Shown here in pieces: positions 33,717 to 42,860 of a stretch of DNA of 53,617 nt (position 1 is its first letter; each line of letters begins with the position of its first letter). Under the pieces are notes generated by a model. That model was not told where the DNA came from. It made no database searches and was given only the letters and a program-made list of their open reading frames with translations. The translations under genes and the position numbers were made by a program. The stretch comes from Streptomyces sp. MMG1533 (GTDB lineage Bacteria > Actinomycetota > Actinomycetes > Streptomycetales > Streptomycetaceae): NCBI RefSeq assembly GCF_001279775.1, contig NZ_LGDG01000262.1, forward strand, positions 1 to 53,617, in the 5' to 3' direction.

Positions 33717-33750
33717 GACGTAGGGTCCGGGCGCACCCGGGCCCTACGTC
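33717..33750. terminator. Strong bidirectional terminator
   Basis: A 15-bp stem (GACGTAGGGTCCGGG with one G-T wobble) closes a CGCA tetraloop between the convergent GH43 and aminotransferase genes. Confidence 0.85.
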
Positions 33751-33775
33751 GGTCAACACTCCCGGGACGGCCCCT

Positions 33776-35416
33776 TCAGCCCGCCTGGCCCATCCCCGCC
33801 GCGTTGGGCCAGCTCTGGGCGTTGGGCCAGCCCGTCGCCGGGGCCGTTGTCAGGTCCGGTACGCCGGTCGGGGCGGTCATGCCGCGGACCTGGGCGGCGG
33901 TGAGGCCGCCCCGGGCGGGTACGCCCGGCGGGGTCTGGCCGGTCATCGCGGCGGCCGCGGGCACCGGCGCGCCCATGGGGGCCGGAGCGGGGGCAGGCGC
34001 AGGCGCCGGTACCGGAGTCGGGGCCGGGTAGCCGACCGGCTGTGGGGCTGCCTGGGCCACCGCCGGCATCGGCATCCCGGCCCCGAACGGCTGACCCGGC
34101 TGTGCGGTCTGGGCCGCGGCGGGCATCGGCATGCCGGCGCCGACGGACGGGGCGGACGACAGCCCCGGCGCGGCGGCCATGGCCTGAGCGGCAAGGCCCT
34201 GCATGCCGGCGCCGTTGGTGGCACCGACCAACCGGTCAACTGCCGCCGTACCCGAGCTGTAGCTGGTCCCTGTAGCCAGCTCGGGCACGGCGGCTCCCCT
34301 CCTGGTCCCGTAGAGCACCTGTTCCAGGCCGGACACCAGGCGACGCACGTCCACCTGGGGGCGCACCACGAGTCGCAGGAAGCGGCTTGAGGAGCCGATC
34401 TTGTTGCCGCACTCGCGGACGAGGATCCGGTGCTCGGTGAGCATCCGGTCCCTGACCACGGTGCCTTCGGCGCCCACGGGGAGGCGCACGAAGAGGAAGT
34501 TCCCCTGGGAGGGGTAGACGGTCAGGCCGGGCAGCGCGGCGAGCTGGCCGGCCATGTCCAGTCGGTCACGACGGACCTGCTGCAGGCTCTGCGCGTACTC
34601 GGCGCCGTGCTCCTTCAGAATGAACACCACGTGCTCCGCGAAGGAGTTGAGGTTCCACTTGGGGAGCATCGAGCGGATCCGGCCCGCCAGGGCCGGGTTG
34701 GCGACCAGGTAGCCGAACCGTATGCCGTGCAGACCGAAGTTCTTGCCGAGGCTGCGCAGTACGACCACGTTGGGCCGCAGCATGGCCTCCTGGACGACGC
34801 TCGGCTCGACCTCCGCGTCCGCGAACTCCAGGAACGACTCGTCGATCACGACCAGGTCCAGGTCGGCCATCGCGTCCATGAACTGCACGATCGCGTGCTT
34901 GTGCAGGAAGCCGCCGTCGGGGTTGTTCGGGTTGCAGATGACGGCGACCCGGGTGCCGCGGGCGCGGATGAACTCGGCGTACTGGGCGAGGTCCAGGGCG
35001 AATCCGCTGGACTCCTGGAGCGGGAACATGTCGACCCGCTTGCCGGTCTCCATAGGCTGGTCGGTCCAGCGGCCGAAGGTGGGGACGGGGATGGCGAGGG
35101 ACTCGCGGACCAGCAGGTGGTCGATCCACGTGATGAGTTCGGTGGAGCCGTTGCCCATCGCCACGCACTGCGGGGGGAGTTGGAGCAGGCTGCACAGCTC
35201 GGCCGTGATGGTGTCGGCGCTGCTCGGGTAGTACGTGATGATGTCCCGCAGCCGGGCCGCCATGTCGTCGAACATGGCGGGGGTGGGGAAGTAGGGGTTG
35301 CAGGGGATACAGAAGTCGACCGGACCGGCCCCTTCGCCGCCCTCACGGGTCAGCGCCGCCATCGACGGGCTGTGCGCCGCGGTGCTGCGGAACAGCGAGG
35401 TGACGTTGTCAGCCAA
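33776..35416 (-). CDS. Class I/II PLP aminotransferase with long Pro/Met/Ala-rich tail
   Basis: 546 residues. TTG at 35416 with GGAGG five bases upstream. Residues 1 to about 375 are a fold-type I aminotransferase close to histidinol-phosphate aminotransferase / threonine-phosphate decarboxylase: MGNGSTELI, CNPNNPDGGFL, IDESFLEFAD, and PLP-Lys225 in SLGKNFGLHGIRFGY; the substrate Arg is probably in SSRFLRLVVR. The last 170 residues are low-complexity, with two GAGMPMPA(A/V)AQ repeats, a Pro-Ala run near residue 480 and the end NAQSWPNAAGMGQAG. Such a tail is not part of the family. The gene is isolated between terminators, and its substrate is unknown. A hairpin-rich leader precedes it. Confidence 0.9.
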   Translation of the reverse strand: MADNVTSLFRSTAAHSPSMAALTREGGEGAGPVDFCIPCNPYFPTPAMFDDMAARLRDIITYYPSSADTITAELCSLLQLPPQCVAMGNGSTELITWIDHLLVRESLAIPVPTFGRWTDQPMETGKRVDMFPLQESSGFALDLAQYAEFIRARGTRVAVICNPNNPDGGFLHKHAIVQFMDAMADLDLVVIDESFLEFADAEVEPSVVQEAMLRPNVVVLRSLGKNFGLHGIRFGYLVANPALAGRIRSMLPKWNLNSFAEHVVFILKEHGAEYAQSLQQVRRDRLDMAGQLAALPGLTVYPSQGNFLFVRLPVGAEGTVVRDRMLTEHRILVRECGNKIGSSSRFLRLVVRPQVDVRRLVSGLEQVLYGTRRGAAVPELATGTSYSSGTAAVDRLVGATNGAGMQGLAAQAMAAAPGLSSAPSVGAGMPMPAAAQTAQPGQPFGAGMPMPAVAQAAPQPVGYPAPTPVPAPAPAPAPAPMGAPVPAAAAMTGQTPPGVPARGGLTAAQVRGMTAPTGVPDLTTAPATGWPNAQSWPNAAGMGQAG

Positions 35417-35434
35417 GGGAGCCTCCGTAGGGGG

Positions 35435-35496
35435 CGGGCCCGGTGGGGACGACCGGGCCCGTCGTCTTGGGTGGCCCGCGCGGGGGAGCACGGGCC
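35435..35496 (-). promoter_or_regulatory. Hairpin-rich leader of the aminotransferase mRNA
   Basis: CGGGCCCGGT (35435-35444) pairs with ACCGGGCCCG (35452-35461), and GGCCCG (35473-35478) pairs with CGGGCC (35491-35496). The two stems share GGGCC-type arms and could swap partners just upstream of the ribosome site. Confidence 0.4.
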
Positions 35497-35501
35497 GCCC
35501 T

Positions 35502-35532
35502 TACATACGGAGGCTGGGGTGGCGCTGTTCAA
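35502..35532 (-). promoter_or_regulatory. Possible aminotransferase promoter
   Basis: On the minus strand TTGAAC (35532-35527), 19-bp spacer, TATGTA (35507-35502). The spacing is long, so this is tentative. Confidence 0.3.
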
Positions 35533-35578
35533 CCGCTGAGAAATCGGTAAGAACTTGTGCGCTACCTGTGAAGAAGGG

Positions 35579-36625
35579 TCACGCGTGGAACGAGTGCACC
35601 GTCGTGGTCCTGTACGTCTGCCCAGGCCGCAGCACGGTGGACGGGAACGACGGTTGGTTCGGAGAGTCAGGATAGTGCTGCGTCTCCAGGCAGAGGGCGT
35701 CGCCCTGGCGGTAGATGGTGCCGCCGCTGCCGACGAGGGTGCCGTCGAGGAAGTTGCCGGAGTAGAACTGCAGGCCGGGCTCGGTCGTCGCGATCTTGAG
35801 CGTGCGGCCGGAGGACGGGTCGTGGAGGGTCGCGACGTGCTCGGGCTGCGCCGTGCTGCCCTTGTCGAGGACCCAGTTGTGGTCGAAGCCCTGGGCGTGC
35901 AGCAGCTGCTGGTCGGCCTCGCGGAGGTGCTCGCCGATCGTCTTGGTCCGGCGGAAGTCGAAGGGGGTGCCCGCGACCTGCGCCAGATCGCCCGTGGGGA
36001 TCAGACCCGAGTCGGCGGGGGTGTAACGCGCGGCGGCGATCTCCAGCCGGTGGTCGTGGATCGAGCCGCTGCCCTCGCCCGCCAGGTTCCAGTAGACGTG
36101 GTTGGTGAGGCTGACGACGGTGGCCTTGTCGGTGGTGGCCTCGTAGTCGATGCGCCAGTCGCCGTGCCGGGTGAGCGTGTACGTCACCTTCGTCGTGAGC
36201 GTGCCGGGGTAGCCCATCTCGCCGTCGACGCTCGTGCGGCAGAGGTACAGGCCGACGTCCGAGCCCTCGGTGAACGGCTCGATGTCCCACACGTGCTTGT
36301 CGAAACCCTGGGCGCCGCCGTGCAGGCTGTTGACGCCGTCGTTGACGTCCACCTGGTAACTCTCGCCGTCCAGGGTGAACCGGCCCTCGGCGATGCGATT
36401 GCCGTAGCGGCCGATCAGCGCACCGAAGTACGGGCTCTTGGCGACGTAGTCCTCGATGGTGTCGAAGCCGAGCGAGACGTTGGCGTACCGGCCCTCGCGG
36501 TCCGGGATCTCCAGCGACTGCACGATGCCGCCGTAGGAGAGGACCTTCAGACGGGTGCCGCCGTTCTCCAGCGCCCAGCTGTGGACCTGCGTGCCGTCGG
36601 CGAGCTTGCCGAAGAGCGATTTCAC
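35579..36625 (-). CDS. galM: Aldose 1-epimerase (galactose mutarotase)
   Basis: 348 residues. GTG at 36625, chosen because GGAGGAGGCAGGAAG lies just upstream; an open frame extends to 36646 but would begin inside that ribosome site. GALM fold with NSLHGG (first catalytic His), LTNHVYWNL (second His), FDHNWVLD and CLETQHYPDSPNQP (catalytic Glu). It interconverts alpha- and beta-anomers of arabinose, galactose or xylose after import, supplying the anomer used by dehydrogenase or kinase. It is the last gene after chvE-mmsA-mmsB, separated from mmsB by a hairpin that may lower but not abolish expression. Confidence 0.95.
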   Translation of the reverse strand: MKSLFGKLADGTQVHSWALENGGTRLKVLSYGGIVQSLEIPDREGRYANVSLGFDTIEDYVAKSPYFGALIGRYGNRIAEGRFTLDGESYQVDVNDGVNSLHGGAQGFDKHVWDIEPFTEGSDVGLYLCRTSVDGEMGYPGTLTTKVTYTLTRHGDWRIDYEATTDKATVVSLTNHVYWNLAGEGSGSIHDHRLEIAAARYTPADSGLIPTGDLAQVAGTPFDFRRTKTIGEHLREADQQLLHAQGFDHNWVLDKGSTAQPEHVATLHDPSSGRTLKIATTEPGLQFYSGNFLDGTLVGSGGTIYRQGDALCLETQHYPDSPNQPSFPSTVLRPGQTYRTTTVHSFHA

Positions 36626-36649
36626 GGGCTTCCTGCCTCCTCCCATGGA

Positions 36650-36677
36650 AAGGGCCCCGCCTGCCGGCGGGGCCCTT
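36650..36677 (-). terminator. Hairpin between mmsB and aldose epimerase
   Basis: AAGGGCCCCGCC pairs perfectly with GGCGGGGCCCTT around a TGCC loop. It is 18 bases past the mmsB stop, probably a terminator or attenuator. Confidence 0.75.
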
Positions 36678-36695
36678 GGATCCTGGCCGAGTCGG

Positions 36696-37940
36696 TTACG
36701 AACCGACCTTGCGCTTGTTCCACACGTCGAAGCCGACCGCCGCCAGCAGGACCAGGCCCTTGATGACCTGCTGCCAGTCGGTGCCGATGCCGACGAGGTT
36801 CATGCCGTTGTTCAGCACGCCCAGGACCACACCGCCGATGATCGCGCCGAGGACGGTACCGACGCCGCCGCTCATCGACGCGCCGCCGATGAAGGAGGCC
36901 GCGATGGCCTCCAGCTCGAAGTTGAGGCCGGCCTTGGGCGAGGCCGCGTTGAAGCGGGCGGCGAAGACCAGACCCGCCAGGGCCGCGAGCATGCCCATGT
37001 TGAGGAAGACGAGGAAGGTGACCTTCTTGTCCTTGACGCCCGACAGCTTGGCCGCGGGCAGGTTGCCGCCGATCGCGTAGATGTGCCGGCCGATGATCGC
37101 GTTGCGCATGAGGTAGCCGAAGCCGACGACCAGCACGCCGAGGATCAGCAGCACGATCGGGGCGCCCTTGTAGCTGGCGAGCAGCATCGTGACGGTGAGC
37201 ACGGCGGCCACCAGCGCGACGAGCTTGAGCAGGAAGAGCTTGGCGGGCGGCACGTCGAGGGCGAACTCCTGCTGCCGCTTGCGGTCGCGGATCTCCTGGA
37301 GCACCACGAACACGATCACGGCGAGACCGAGCAGCAGGGTGAGGTTGTGGTAGTTGGTGTCCGGGCCGACCTCGGGCAGGAAGCTGTTGGCGACCTTCTG
37401 CAGACCCTCCGGGAACGGGCCGATCGTCTGGCCCTCAAGGAAGATCTCCGTCAGACCGCGGAAGGTCAGCATGCCCGCGAGCGTCACGATGAACGACGGA
37501 ATGCCGAAATACGCGATGAGGAACCCTTGCGCGGCACCGGCCGCCGCTCCGATGGCCAGGCACAGCACCAGGGCGAGCGGCCAGGGGACGTCGTGGTTGA
37601 CCATCAGCACGGCTCCCACCGCGCCCACGAACGCCGTCAGCGAGCCGACCGACAGGTCGATGTGGCCCGCGATGATGACGAGCATCATGCCGATCGCGAG
37701 GATCAGGATGTAGCTGTTCTGCAGTACCAGGTTGGAGACGTTGCGCGGCAGCAGCAGGTCACCGTCGGTCCATACGGCGAACAGCACCACGATCAGACCG
37801 AGGGCGAACAGCATGCCGTACTGCCGCATGTTGCGGCGCATGCCGTCCAGCATCAGCTGCAGCAGACTGTCACCGGTTGCCGAACCGCCCTTGCCGGGCG
37901 GCGCGGGGGCCGGCGTCTTGGCGGTCACGTCCGTGCTCAT
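36696..37940 (-). CDS. mmsB: Multiple-monosaccharide ABC transporter permease
   Basis: 414 residues of the BPD_transp_2 / XylH-MmsB family with about ten to eleven membrane helices. Signatures: [28 protein letters not shown] (about 83-110), [21 protein letters not shown], and [19 protein letters not shown] followed by [45 protein letters not shown] at 37940 overlaps the mmsA stop (ATGA). With MmsA and the ChvE-like binding protein it forms a complete CUT2 importer for free sugars such as arabinose, galactose, xylose or glucose. Confidence 0.95.
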   Translation of the reverse strand: MSTDVTAKTPAPAPPGKGGSATGDSLLQLMLDGMRRNMRQYGMLFALGLIVVLFAVWTDGDLLLPRNVSNLVLQNSYILILAIGMMLVIIAGHIDLSVGSLTAFVGAVGAVLMVNHDVPWPLALVLCLAIGAAAGAAQGFLIAYFGIPSFIVTLAGMLTFRGLTEIFLEGQTIGPFPEGLQKVANSFLPEVGPDTNYHNLTLLLGLAVIVFVVLQEIRDRKRQQEFALDVPPAKLFLLKLVALVAAVLTVTMLLASYKGAPIVLLILGVLVVGFGYLMRNAIIGRHIYAIGGNLPAAKLSGVKDKKVTFLVFLNMGMLAALAGLVFAARFNAASPKAGLNFELEAIAASFIGGASMSGGVGTVLGAIIGGVVLGVLNNGMNLVGIGTDWQQVIKGLVLLAAVGFDVWNKRKVGS

Positions 37941-39487
37941 CGGGTTACCTCTTTGTCCTTTGTCATCTGACGCATCAGTGATTCCTGCGAGGCCTCGGCC
38001 CGCGAGAACTCACCGGTCAGCCGCCCCGCGGCCATCGTGTAGATGCGGTCACACATTCCCAGCAGTTCCGGCAGCTCGGAGGAGATGAAGACGACCGCCT
38101 TGCCCTGGGCCGCCAGCTGGTCGATGACCGTGTAGATCTCGTACTTGGCACCGACGTCGATGCCGCGCGTCGGCTCGTCCAGGATCAGCACATCGGGACC
38201 CGCGAAGATCCACTTGCTGAGGACGACCTTCTGCTGGTTGCCGCCGGACAGCTTGCCCACCGGCTCGAAGACGGTCGGCGCCTTGATGTTCATGGACTTG
38301 CGGAAGCCCTCGGCGACCTGCCGCTCCTCGTGCTCGTCGACCACTCCGCGCTTGGAGACCTTGCCCAGCGCGCTGAGCGAGATGTTCCGCCCGATGGTGT
38401 CGATGAGGTTGAGGCCGTAGTGCTTGCGGTCCTCGGTGACGTACGCGATGCCGTGCTTGACCGCCTCAGGGACGGACTTCGTACGGATCTCCGTGCCGTC
38501 CTTGAAGACCTGGCCGCCCGCGTACCGGCCGTACGTCCGCCCGAAGACGCTCATCGCGAGTTCGGTGCGGCCGGCGCCCATCAGGCCCGCGATACCGACG
38601 ATCTCGCCCCGCCGCACGGCCAGGGACACGTCGTCGACCACCTTGCGCTGCTGGTCGATCGGGTGGTGCACGGTCCAGTTGCGGATCTCCAGGGCGGGCG
38701 ACTGGCCCTCCTCCGGATGGTGCGGGGAGCGCTCCGGGAAGCGGTGCTCCAGGTCGCGCCCGACCATCCCGCTGATGATCCGGTCCTCGGTCGTCTCCGC
38801 GGCCTTCACGTCGAGCGTCTCGATGGTGCGCCCGTCCCGAAGGATGGTCACCGAGTCGGCGACCTTGCGGATCTCGTTGAGCTTGTGCGAGATGATGATC
38901 GAGGTGATGCCCTGCTTCTTCAGCTCCAGGATGAGATCCAGGAGTTTGCCGCTGTCCTCGTCGTTCAGAGCCGCGGTCGGCTCGTCGAGGATGAGCAGCT
39001 TCACCTTCTTCGACAGCGCCTTGGCGATCTCCACCAGCTGCTGCTTGCCCACGCCGATGTCGGCGACGCGGGTCTCGGGGTGGTCGGAGAGACCGACCCG
39101 GCGCAGCAGTTCGCTGGCGTGCTTGAGGGTGTCGTTCCAGTTGATGAGCCCGCGCGTGGCGTGCTCGTTGCCGAGGAAGATGTTCTCCGCGAGGGAGAGG
39201 TAGGGCACCAGGGCCAGCTCCTGGTGAATGATCACGATGCCGTGATGCTCACTGGCCCGGATGTCCTTGAACTCGCAGACTTCCGACTCGAAGAGGATCT
39301 CGCCCTCGTACGTGCCGTGCGGGTGGACGCCGGAGAGGACCTTCATCAAGGTCGACTTGCCGGCGCCGTTCTCCCCGCAGATGGCATGGACCTCGCCCTG
39401 CTGGACGGTCAGTGTGACGTCCGACAGCGCTTTGACGCCGGGAAAGGTCTTGACGATCGAGCGCATTTCCAGGACGGGTCCCGCCAT
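37937..39487 (-). CDS. mmsA: Multiple-monosaccharide ABC transporter ATP-binding protein
   Basis: 516 residues with two fused ABC domains, the CUT2 arrangement. The first has Walker [13 protein letters not shown]-loop, signature-type [13 protein letters not shown] and Walker [12 protein letters not shown]. The second has the usual degenerate Walker A ([10 protein letters not shown]), signature [14 protein letters not shown] and Walker [14 protein letters not shown] chose the ATG at 39487 because GGAAGG is seven bases upstream; a TTG at 39502 overlaps that site. It lies 33 bases after the chvE gene and is coupled to mmsB. It powers sugar uptake. Confidence 0.96.
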   Translation of the reverse strand: MAGPVLEMRSIVKTFPGVKALSDVTLTVQQGEVHAICGENGAGKSTLMKVLSGVHPHGTYEGEILFESEVCEFKDIRASEHHGIVIIHQELALVPYLSLAENIFLGNEHATRGLINWNDTLKHASELLRRVGLSDHPETRVADIGVGKQQLVEIAKALSKKVKLLILDEPTAALNDEDSGKLLDLILELKKQGITSIIISHKLNEIRKVADSVTILRDGRTIETLDVKAAETTEDRIISGMVGRDLEHRFPERSPHHPEEGQSPALEIRNWTVHHPIDQQRKVVDDVSLAVRRGEIVGIAGLMGAGRTELAMSVFGRTYGRYAGGQVFKDGTEIRTKSVPEAVKHGIAYVTEDRKHYGLNLIDTIGRNISLSALGKVSKRGVVDEHEERQVAEGFRKSMNIKAPTVFEPVGKLSGGNQQKVVLSKWIFAGPDVLILDEPTRGIDVGAKYEIYTVIDQLAAQGKAVVFISSELPELLGMCDRIYTMAAGRLTGEFSRAEASQESLMRQMTKDKEVTR

Positions 39488-39520
39488 GGTCGTGCCTTCC
39501 AATCACTAGGGGTGTGGCGG

Positions 39521-40633
39521 TTACTTGAGGTCGCTTTCCTTGATGTAGCCCGAGTCGACGACGACCTTCTGGTAGTTGGCCTTGTCGACGGCGACCGGCT
39601 CCAGCAGGTACGCGGGCACGACCTTCGAGCCGTTGTCGTACGTCTTGGTGTCGTTGGTCTCGGGCTTCTTGTCGTTCAGCAGCGCGTCGACCATGTTCGA
39701 GGACACCTTGGCGAGCTCACGAGTGTCCTTGTAGACGGTCATCGACTGCTGGTTCGCGATGATCGACTTCACCGAGGCGACCTCGGCGTCCTGACCGGTG
39801 ACGACCGGCAGCGGCTTGCTCGCGGAGCCGTAGTCGTCCGACTTCAGCGCGGAGAGGATACCGATGGAGATGCCGTCGTAGGGCGAGAGGACCGCGTCGA
39901 CCCGCTCGCTCTTGTAGGCGGAGGTCAGGATGTCGTCCATGCGCTTCTGGGCGGTGCCGCCGTCCCAGCGCAGGGTGGTGACCTGGGTCAGCTTGGTCTG
40001 GCCGGAGCGGACGACGAGCTGCTTCTTGTCGATGTAGGGCTGCAGGACGTTCATGGCGCCCTGGAAGAAGTAGCGGGTGTTGTTGTCGTCGTTCGAGCCG
40101 GCGAAGAGCTCGATGTTGAACGGGCCCTTCTTGCTGCCGTCCTTCAGGCCGAGCTTCTCGAGAATGTAGTTGCCCTGGAGCTCGCCGACCTTCTCGTTGT
40201 CGAAGGAGGCGTAGTAGTCGACGTTCTCGGTGCCGAGGATCAGGCGGTCGTAGGAGATCACCGGGATGTCGGCGTCCTTGGCCTGCTGGAGCACGTTGTT
40301 CATCGACTTGTTGTCGATGGCCGCGATGATCAGCGCCTTGACGCCCTGCGTGATCAGGTTCTCGATCTGGGAGACCTGCTGGTCCGGGTCGTCCTCGCCG
40401 TAGACCAGCTTGGTCTTGTAGCCCTTGGACTCCAGGTTCTTCTTGACGTTGTTGCCGTCGGCGATCCAGCGCTCGGACGACTTGGTCGGCATCGCGATGC
40501 CGATGGTGGCGCCTTCGGAGCTGCCGGAGCTCTCCTCGCTACCGCCCTCGCCGCTCTGGCCGCAGGCGGACAGGGTGAGCGCGAGAGAGGCGGAGGCGGC
40601 TACGGCGGCGAGTGCGGCTCGGCGAGTACGCAT
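39521..40633 (-). CDS. chvE: ChvE-like sugar-binding lipoprotein
   Basis: 370 residues from the ATG at 40633 (AAGGA eight bases upstream; the ATGs at 40639 and 40642 sit too close to that site). Lipobox LTLSAC with Cys24, then a Ser/Glu/Gly-rich linker and a Peripla_BP_4 fold: [106 protein letters not shown]. This is the ChvE/XylF type binding several aldoses. It is preceded by a 144-base gap that may hold an extra internal promoter (TTCACA-18-CACAAT), which would fit the high expression binding proteins need. Confidence 0.94.
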   Translation of the reverse strand: MRTRRAALAAVAASASLALTLSACGQSGEGGSEESSGSSEGATIGIAMPTKSSERWIADGNNVKKNLESKGYKTKLVYGEDDPDQQVSQIENLITQGVKALIIAAIDNKSMNNVLQQAKDADIPVISYDRLILGTENVDYYASFDNEKVGELQGNYILEKLGLKDGSKKGPFNIELFAGSNDDNNTRYFFQGAMNVLQPYIDKKQLVVRSGQTKLTQVTTLRWDGGTAQKRMDDILTSAYKSERVDAVLSPYDGISIGILSALKSDDYGSASKPLPVVTGQDAEVASVKSIIANQQSMTVYKDTRELAKVSSNMVDALLNDKKPETNDTKTYDNGSKVVPAYLLEPVAVDKANYQKVVVDSGYIKESDLK

Positions 40634-40777
40634 GATCATCATCCTTGATGCTTGGGACGGGCTCGGTCTGGCGGTGCGGGGACGCTGGGTGGCGCGGTGC
40701 GGGGTGGGACCGAGGAGAAGATGTGTTGGATTGTGTGTGACTGCGTCTGCTTTTGTGAAGGGGCGTTGTCCGGAACG

Positions 40778-41746
40778 TTATGAGGGCGTATCGAACCGGT
40801 GCAGTGCGCCAGGCAGCCGTGAGCCGAGCGGGGCCATGTCGTCGCCCACTCCGTGCCGTGCCAGCAGGTCCAGAGCGAGCCGGCCGCGGCGCACTCTTTC
40901 CCGGGCGGTGTTCAGGGTCACGTCGCGCATGTGGTGACCGTACGGGTAGATCGCCGGGGCCTTGGACAGGCCGAACTTCAGGTAGAGCGGCGCGCCGCGC
41001 CGGATCAGCTCGGCGACCTCGTACATCCGCACGTAACCGCCGAGATCGTCGGGGGCCTCGATGTACATGTCCATGGGGGCGGCGGAAATCCGCCGGATCT
41101 CGGTGAGGTGATCGAGCGTCAGATCGCTGGGCACGTTGATCGAGTCGCCGCCCAGGTTCTCGTACACGGCGTACGCGGCCGGGTTGACGGGCCCGATCAG
41201 GGCGCTCACCTTGAGAGTCGTGTCGGCCGGGATGATCCCGGCCCGGCGCGCCCGGTGCAGCGTCCACAGCACGCCCTCGTCGGCGACGAGGAGGCACTTG
41301 ACGCCCAACTCGGTTGCGCGGACGGCGTCTTCGACGCACCCGGCGACCGCGTCGTGGCCGCGGGCCCGCAGGCCGCCGCCGCGCGAGTCGGTACGGGTCG
41401 AGCCGCCGATGTCCCAGGTGCCGCGCGGGCCGGTGAACAGGCAGAGCTCGATGTCGCGCTCACCCGTCGCCTCGACCATCTCGGTGATCTCGGCGTCGGT
41501 CAGCATCCACACGCCGCTGCCCTGGCTGATCCGGTGGATCGGCACATCGAGGCGCGAGGCTTCCTTCAGGACGACGGCCAGCGCTTCGGGGCCCTCGCAC
41601 GAGGGGATCTCGGTGCGCCAGCGGCCGCCGCCGGGGAAGGTGTGCGGCGAGGCGTCGGCGGGGTCAAGGGCAGGTGCGCCCAGGCCGAGGGAGGTGAGTG
41701 CCTGCTCACCGGGCCTGCGGGCTGCCGTGGCGGAAGCGTCGGTCAC
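40778..41746 (-). CDS. Peptidase-U32-like TIM-barrel protein in sugar-acid operon
   Basis: 322 residues from a GTG at 41746 with AAGGA six bases upstream. The sequence suggests a TIM barrel with repeated strand-end motifs: DVPIHRISQGSGVWMLTDAEI, IELCLFTGPRGTWDIGG, LGVKCLLVADEGVLWTLHRARRAGI, LKVSALIGPVNPAAYAVYENLGGDSINVPSDLTLDHL, and MYIEAPDDLGGYVRMYEVAELI. Some relatives are labelled U32 peptidases, but the conserved U32 signature is not evident, and the setting between a sugar alcohol dehydrogenase and a sugar importer argues for a carbohydrate or sugar-acid enzyme, for example an aldolase, isomerase or lactonase. The function is unknown; the gene itself is certain. Confidence 0.88.
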   Translation of the reverse strand: MTDASATAARRPGEQALTSLGLGAPALDPADASPHTFPGGGRWRTEIPSCEGPEALAVVLKEASRLDVPIHRISQGSGVWMLTDAEITEMVEATGERDIELCLFTGPRGTWDIGGSTRTDSRGGGLRARGHDAVAGCVEDAVRATELGVKCLLVADEGVLWTLHRARRAGIIPADTTLKVSALIGPVNPAAYAVYENLGGDSINVPSDLTLDHLTEIRRISAAPMDMYIEAPDDLGGYVRMYEVAELIRRGAPLYLKFGLSKAPAIYPYGHHMRDVTLNTARERVRRGRLALDLLARHGVGDDMAPLGSRLPGALHRFDTPS

Positions 41747-41855
41747 TGGCTGTCCTTCTGTTTGATATTTCGGACGAGGTTCGCGGCTCAGCGCGTGCGG
41801 GGCTTGGTGTACGCCGGTACGGGGGCCGTCAGGTTGCCCGCGTACCGGCGTACGT

Positions 41856-42860
41856 CTAGGGGCGGAGCAGCACCTTGCCCACCTTCGGATCGCCGGACCC
41901 CACGAGCTCGATCGCCTCGGGGAACCCGTCGAGCGGCAGCTCGTGCGTGACCAGCGGCAGCGGATCGAGCAGTCCGGCCCCGAAGACCCGCACCGTGTGC
42001 GCCCAGGCATCCGGCGGTGCTCCGAAGACGGTGTGCACCTCCAGCTGGCGTACGACCAGGTCGGTCGGGTCGAGACCCTCGGCGCCCGGCGCCGGGATGC
42101 CCGTCAGGACCAGGCGGCCGCCGCGCCTGAGCAGGGAGGCGGCGGTGCCCGCGGCGGACGCGGACCCGGCGGTCTCGATGACGACGTCGAAGTCGTCGGG
42201 GAGCGGCTGGTCCTTCGTACGGAAGTCGGTGGCACCGAACTGGCGGGACAGCGCTTCGCGATCGGTGCGCGTGCCGACGACCAGCAGCTCCGCCGGGGAG
42301 CCCGCCTTCAGGAACTGGACGGCGAACATGCCGAGGGTGCCGGTGCCGACGACGGCCACCCGCTCACCGGGCCGGGCGTTCGCCTTGATCGCGGCGGCCG
42401 CGATGCAGGCGGCCGGCTCCAGCAGGGCCGCCGCCGTCAGGTCGGCGTCGTCCGGCAGGGCGTGCAGCAGCCGGGCGGGCAGGGTGAGGGTGGTGGCCAT
42501 CGCGCCGGGCTGCGTGAACCCGGTCTCCTCGTACCCCGCCGTGCACAGGGTGGTCTCGCCCGCGTGGCAGCGGTCGCAGACCTGGCAGTTGCGGAAGCCC
42601 TCCCCCACGACCTTCCGGCCGACGAGGGACTCGGGGACGCCGGCGCCGACCGCTTCGACGGTCCCGGACCACTCGTGGCCGGGGGTCAGCGGGTAGCGGA
42701 CGTATCCCTCGGGCCGGTTGCCCTGGTACAGCTCGCGGTCGCTGCCGCAGATGCCGACGGCGTGGACGCGTACGAGCGCCTCACCGGCCTCCGGCTGCCT
42801 GGGCTCGTGCGAGATCAGCCGGTGCTCGCCCGGCGACTCGACGACGACGGCCGTGCTCAC
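41856..42860 (-). CDS. Zinc-dependent alcohol/sorbitol-type dehydrogenase
   Basis: 334 residues of the medium-chain dehydrogenase family. Catalytic-zinc ligands: Cys38 in VGICGSDRELY and His62-Glu63 in TPGHEWSG. Structural-zinc cysteines 92, 95, 98 and 106 (NCQVCDRCHAGETTLC). Cofactor fold VAVVGTGTLGMFAVQF (about 170-185). The GTG at 42860 overlaps the dehydratase stop (GTGA), so the two are co-translated; an upstream open frame to 42902 lies inside the dehydratase gene and is rejected. It probably oxidises a sugar or the sugar-acid derivative made in this operon. The substrate is unknown. Confidence 0.94.
   Translation of the reverse strand: MSTAVVVESPGEHRLISHEPRQPEAGEALVRVHAVGICGSDRELYQGNRPEGYVRYPLTPGHEWSGTVEAVGAGVPESLVGRKVVGEGFRNCQVCDRCHAGETTLCTAGYEETGFTQPGAMATTLTLPARLLHALPDDADLTAAALLEPAACIAAAAIKANARPGERVAVVGTGTLGMFAVQFLKAGSPAELLVVGTRTDREALSRQFGATDFRTKDQPLPDDFDVVIETAGSASAAGTAASLLRRGGRLVLTGIPAPGAEGLDPTDLVVRQLEVHTVFGAPPDAWAHTVRVFGAGLLDPLPLVTHELPLDGFPEAIELVGSGDPKVGKVLLRP

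Noticed and set aside
40646..40777. Strong internal promoter for chvE
   Set aside because: TTCACA-18-CACAAT is too far from consensus to list as a separate feature; it is mentioned only as a possibility in the chvE entry.
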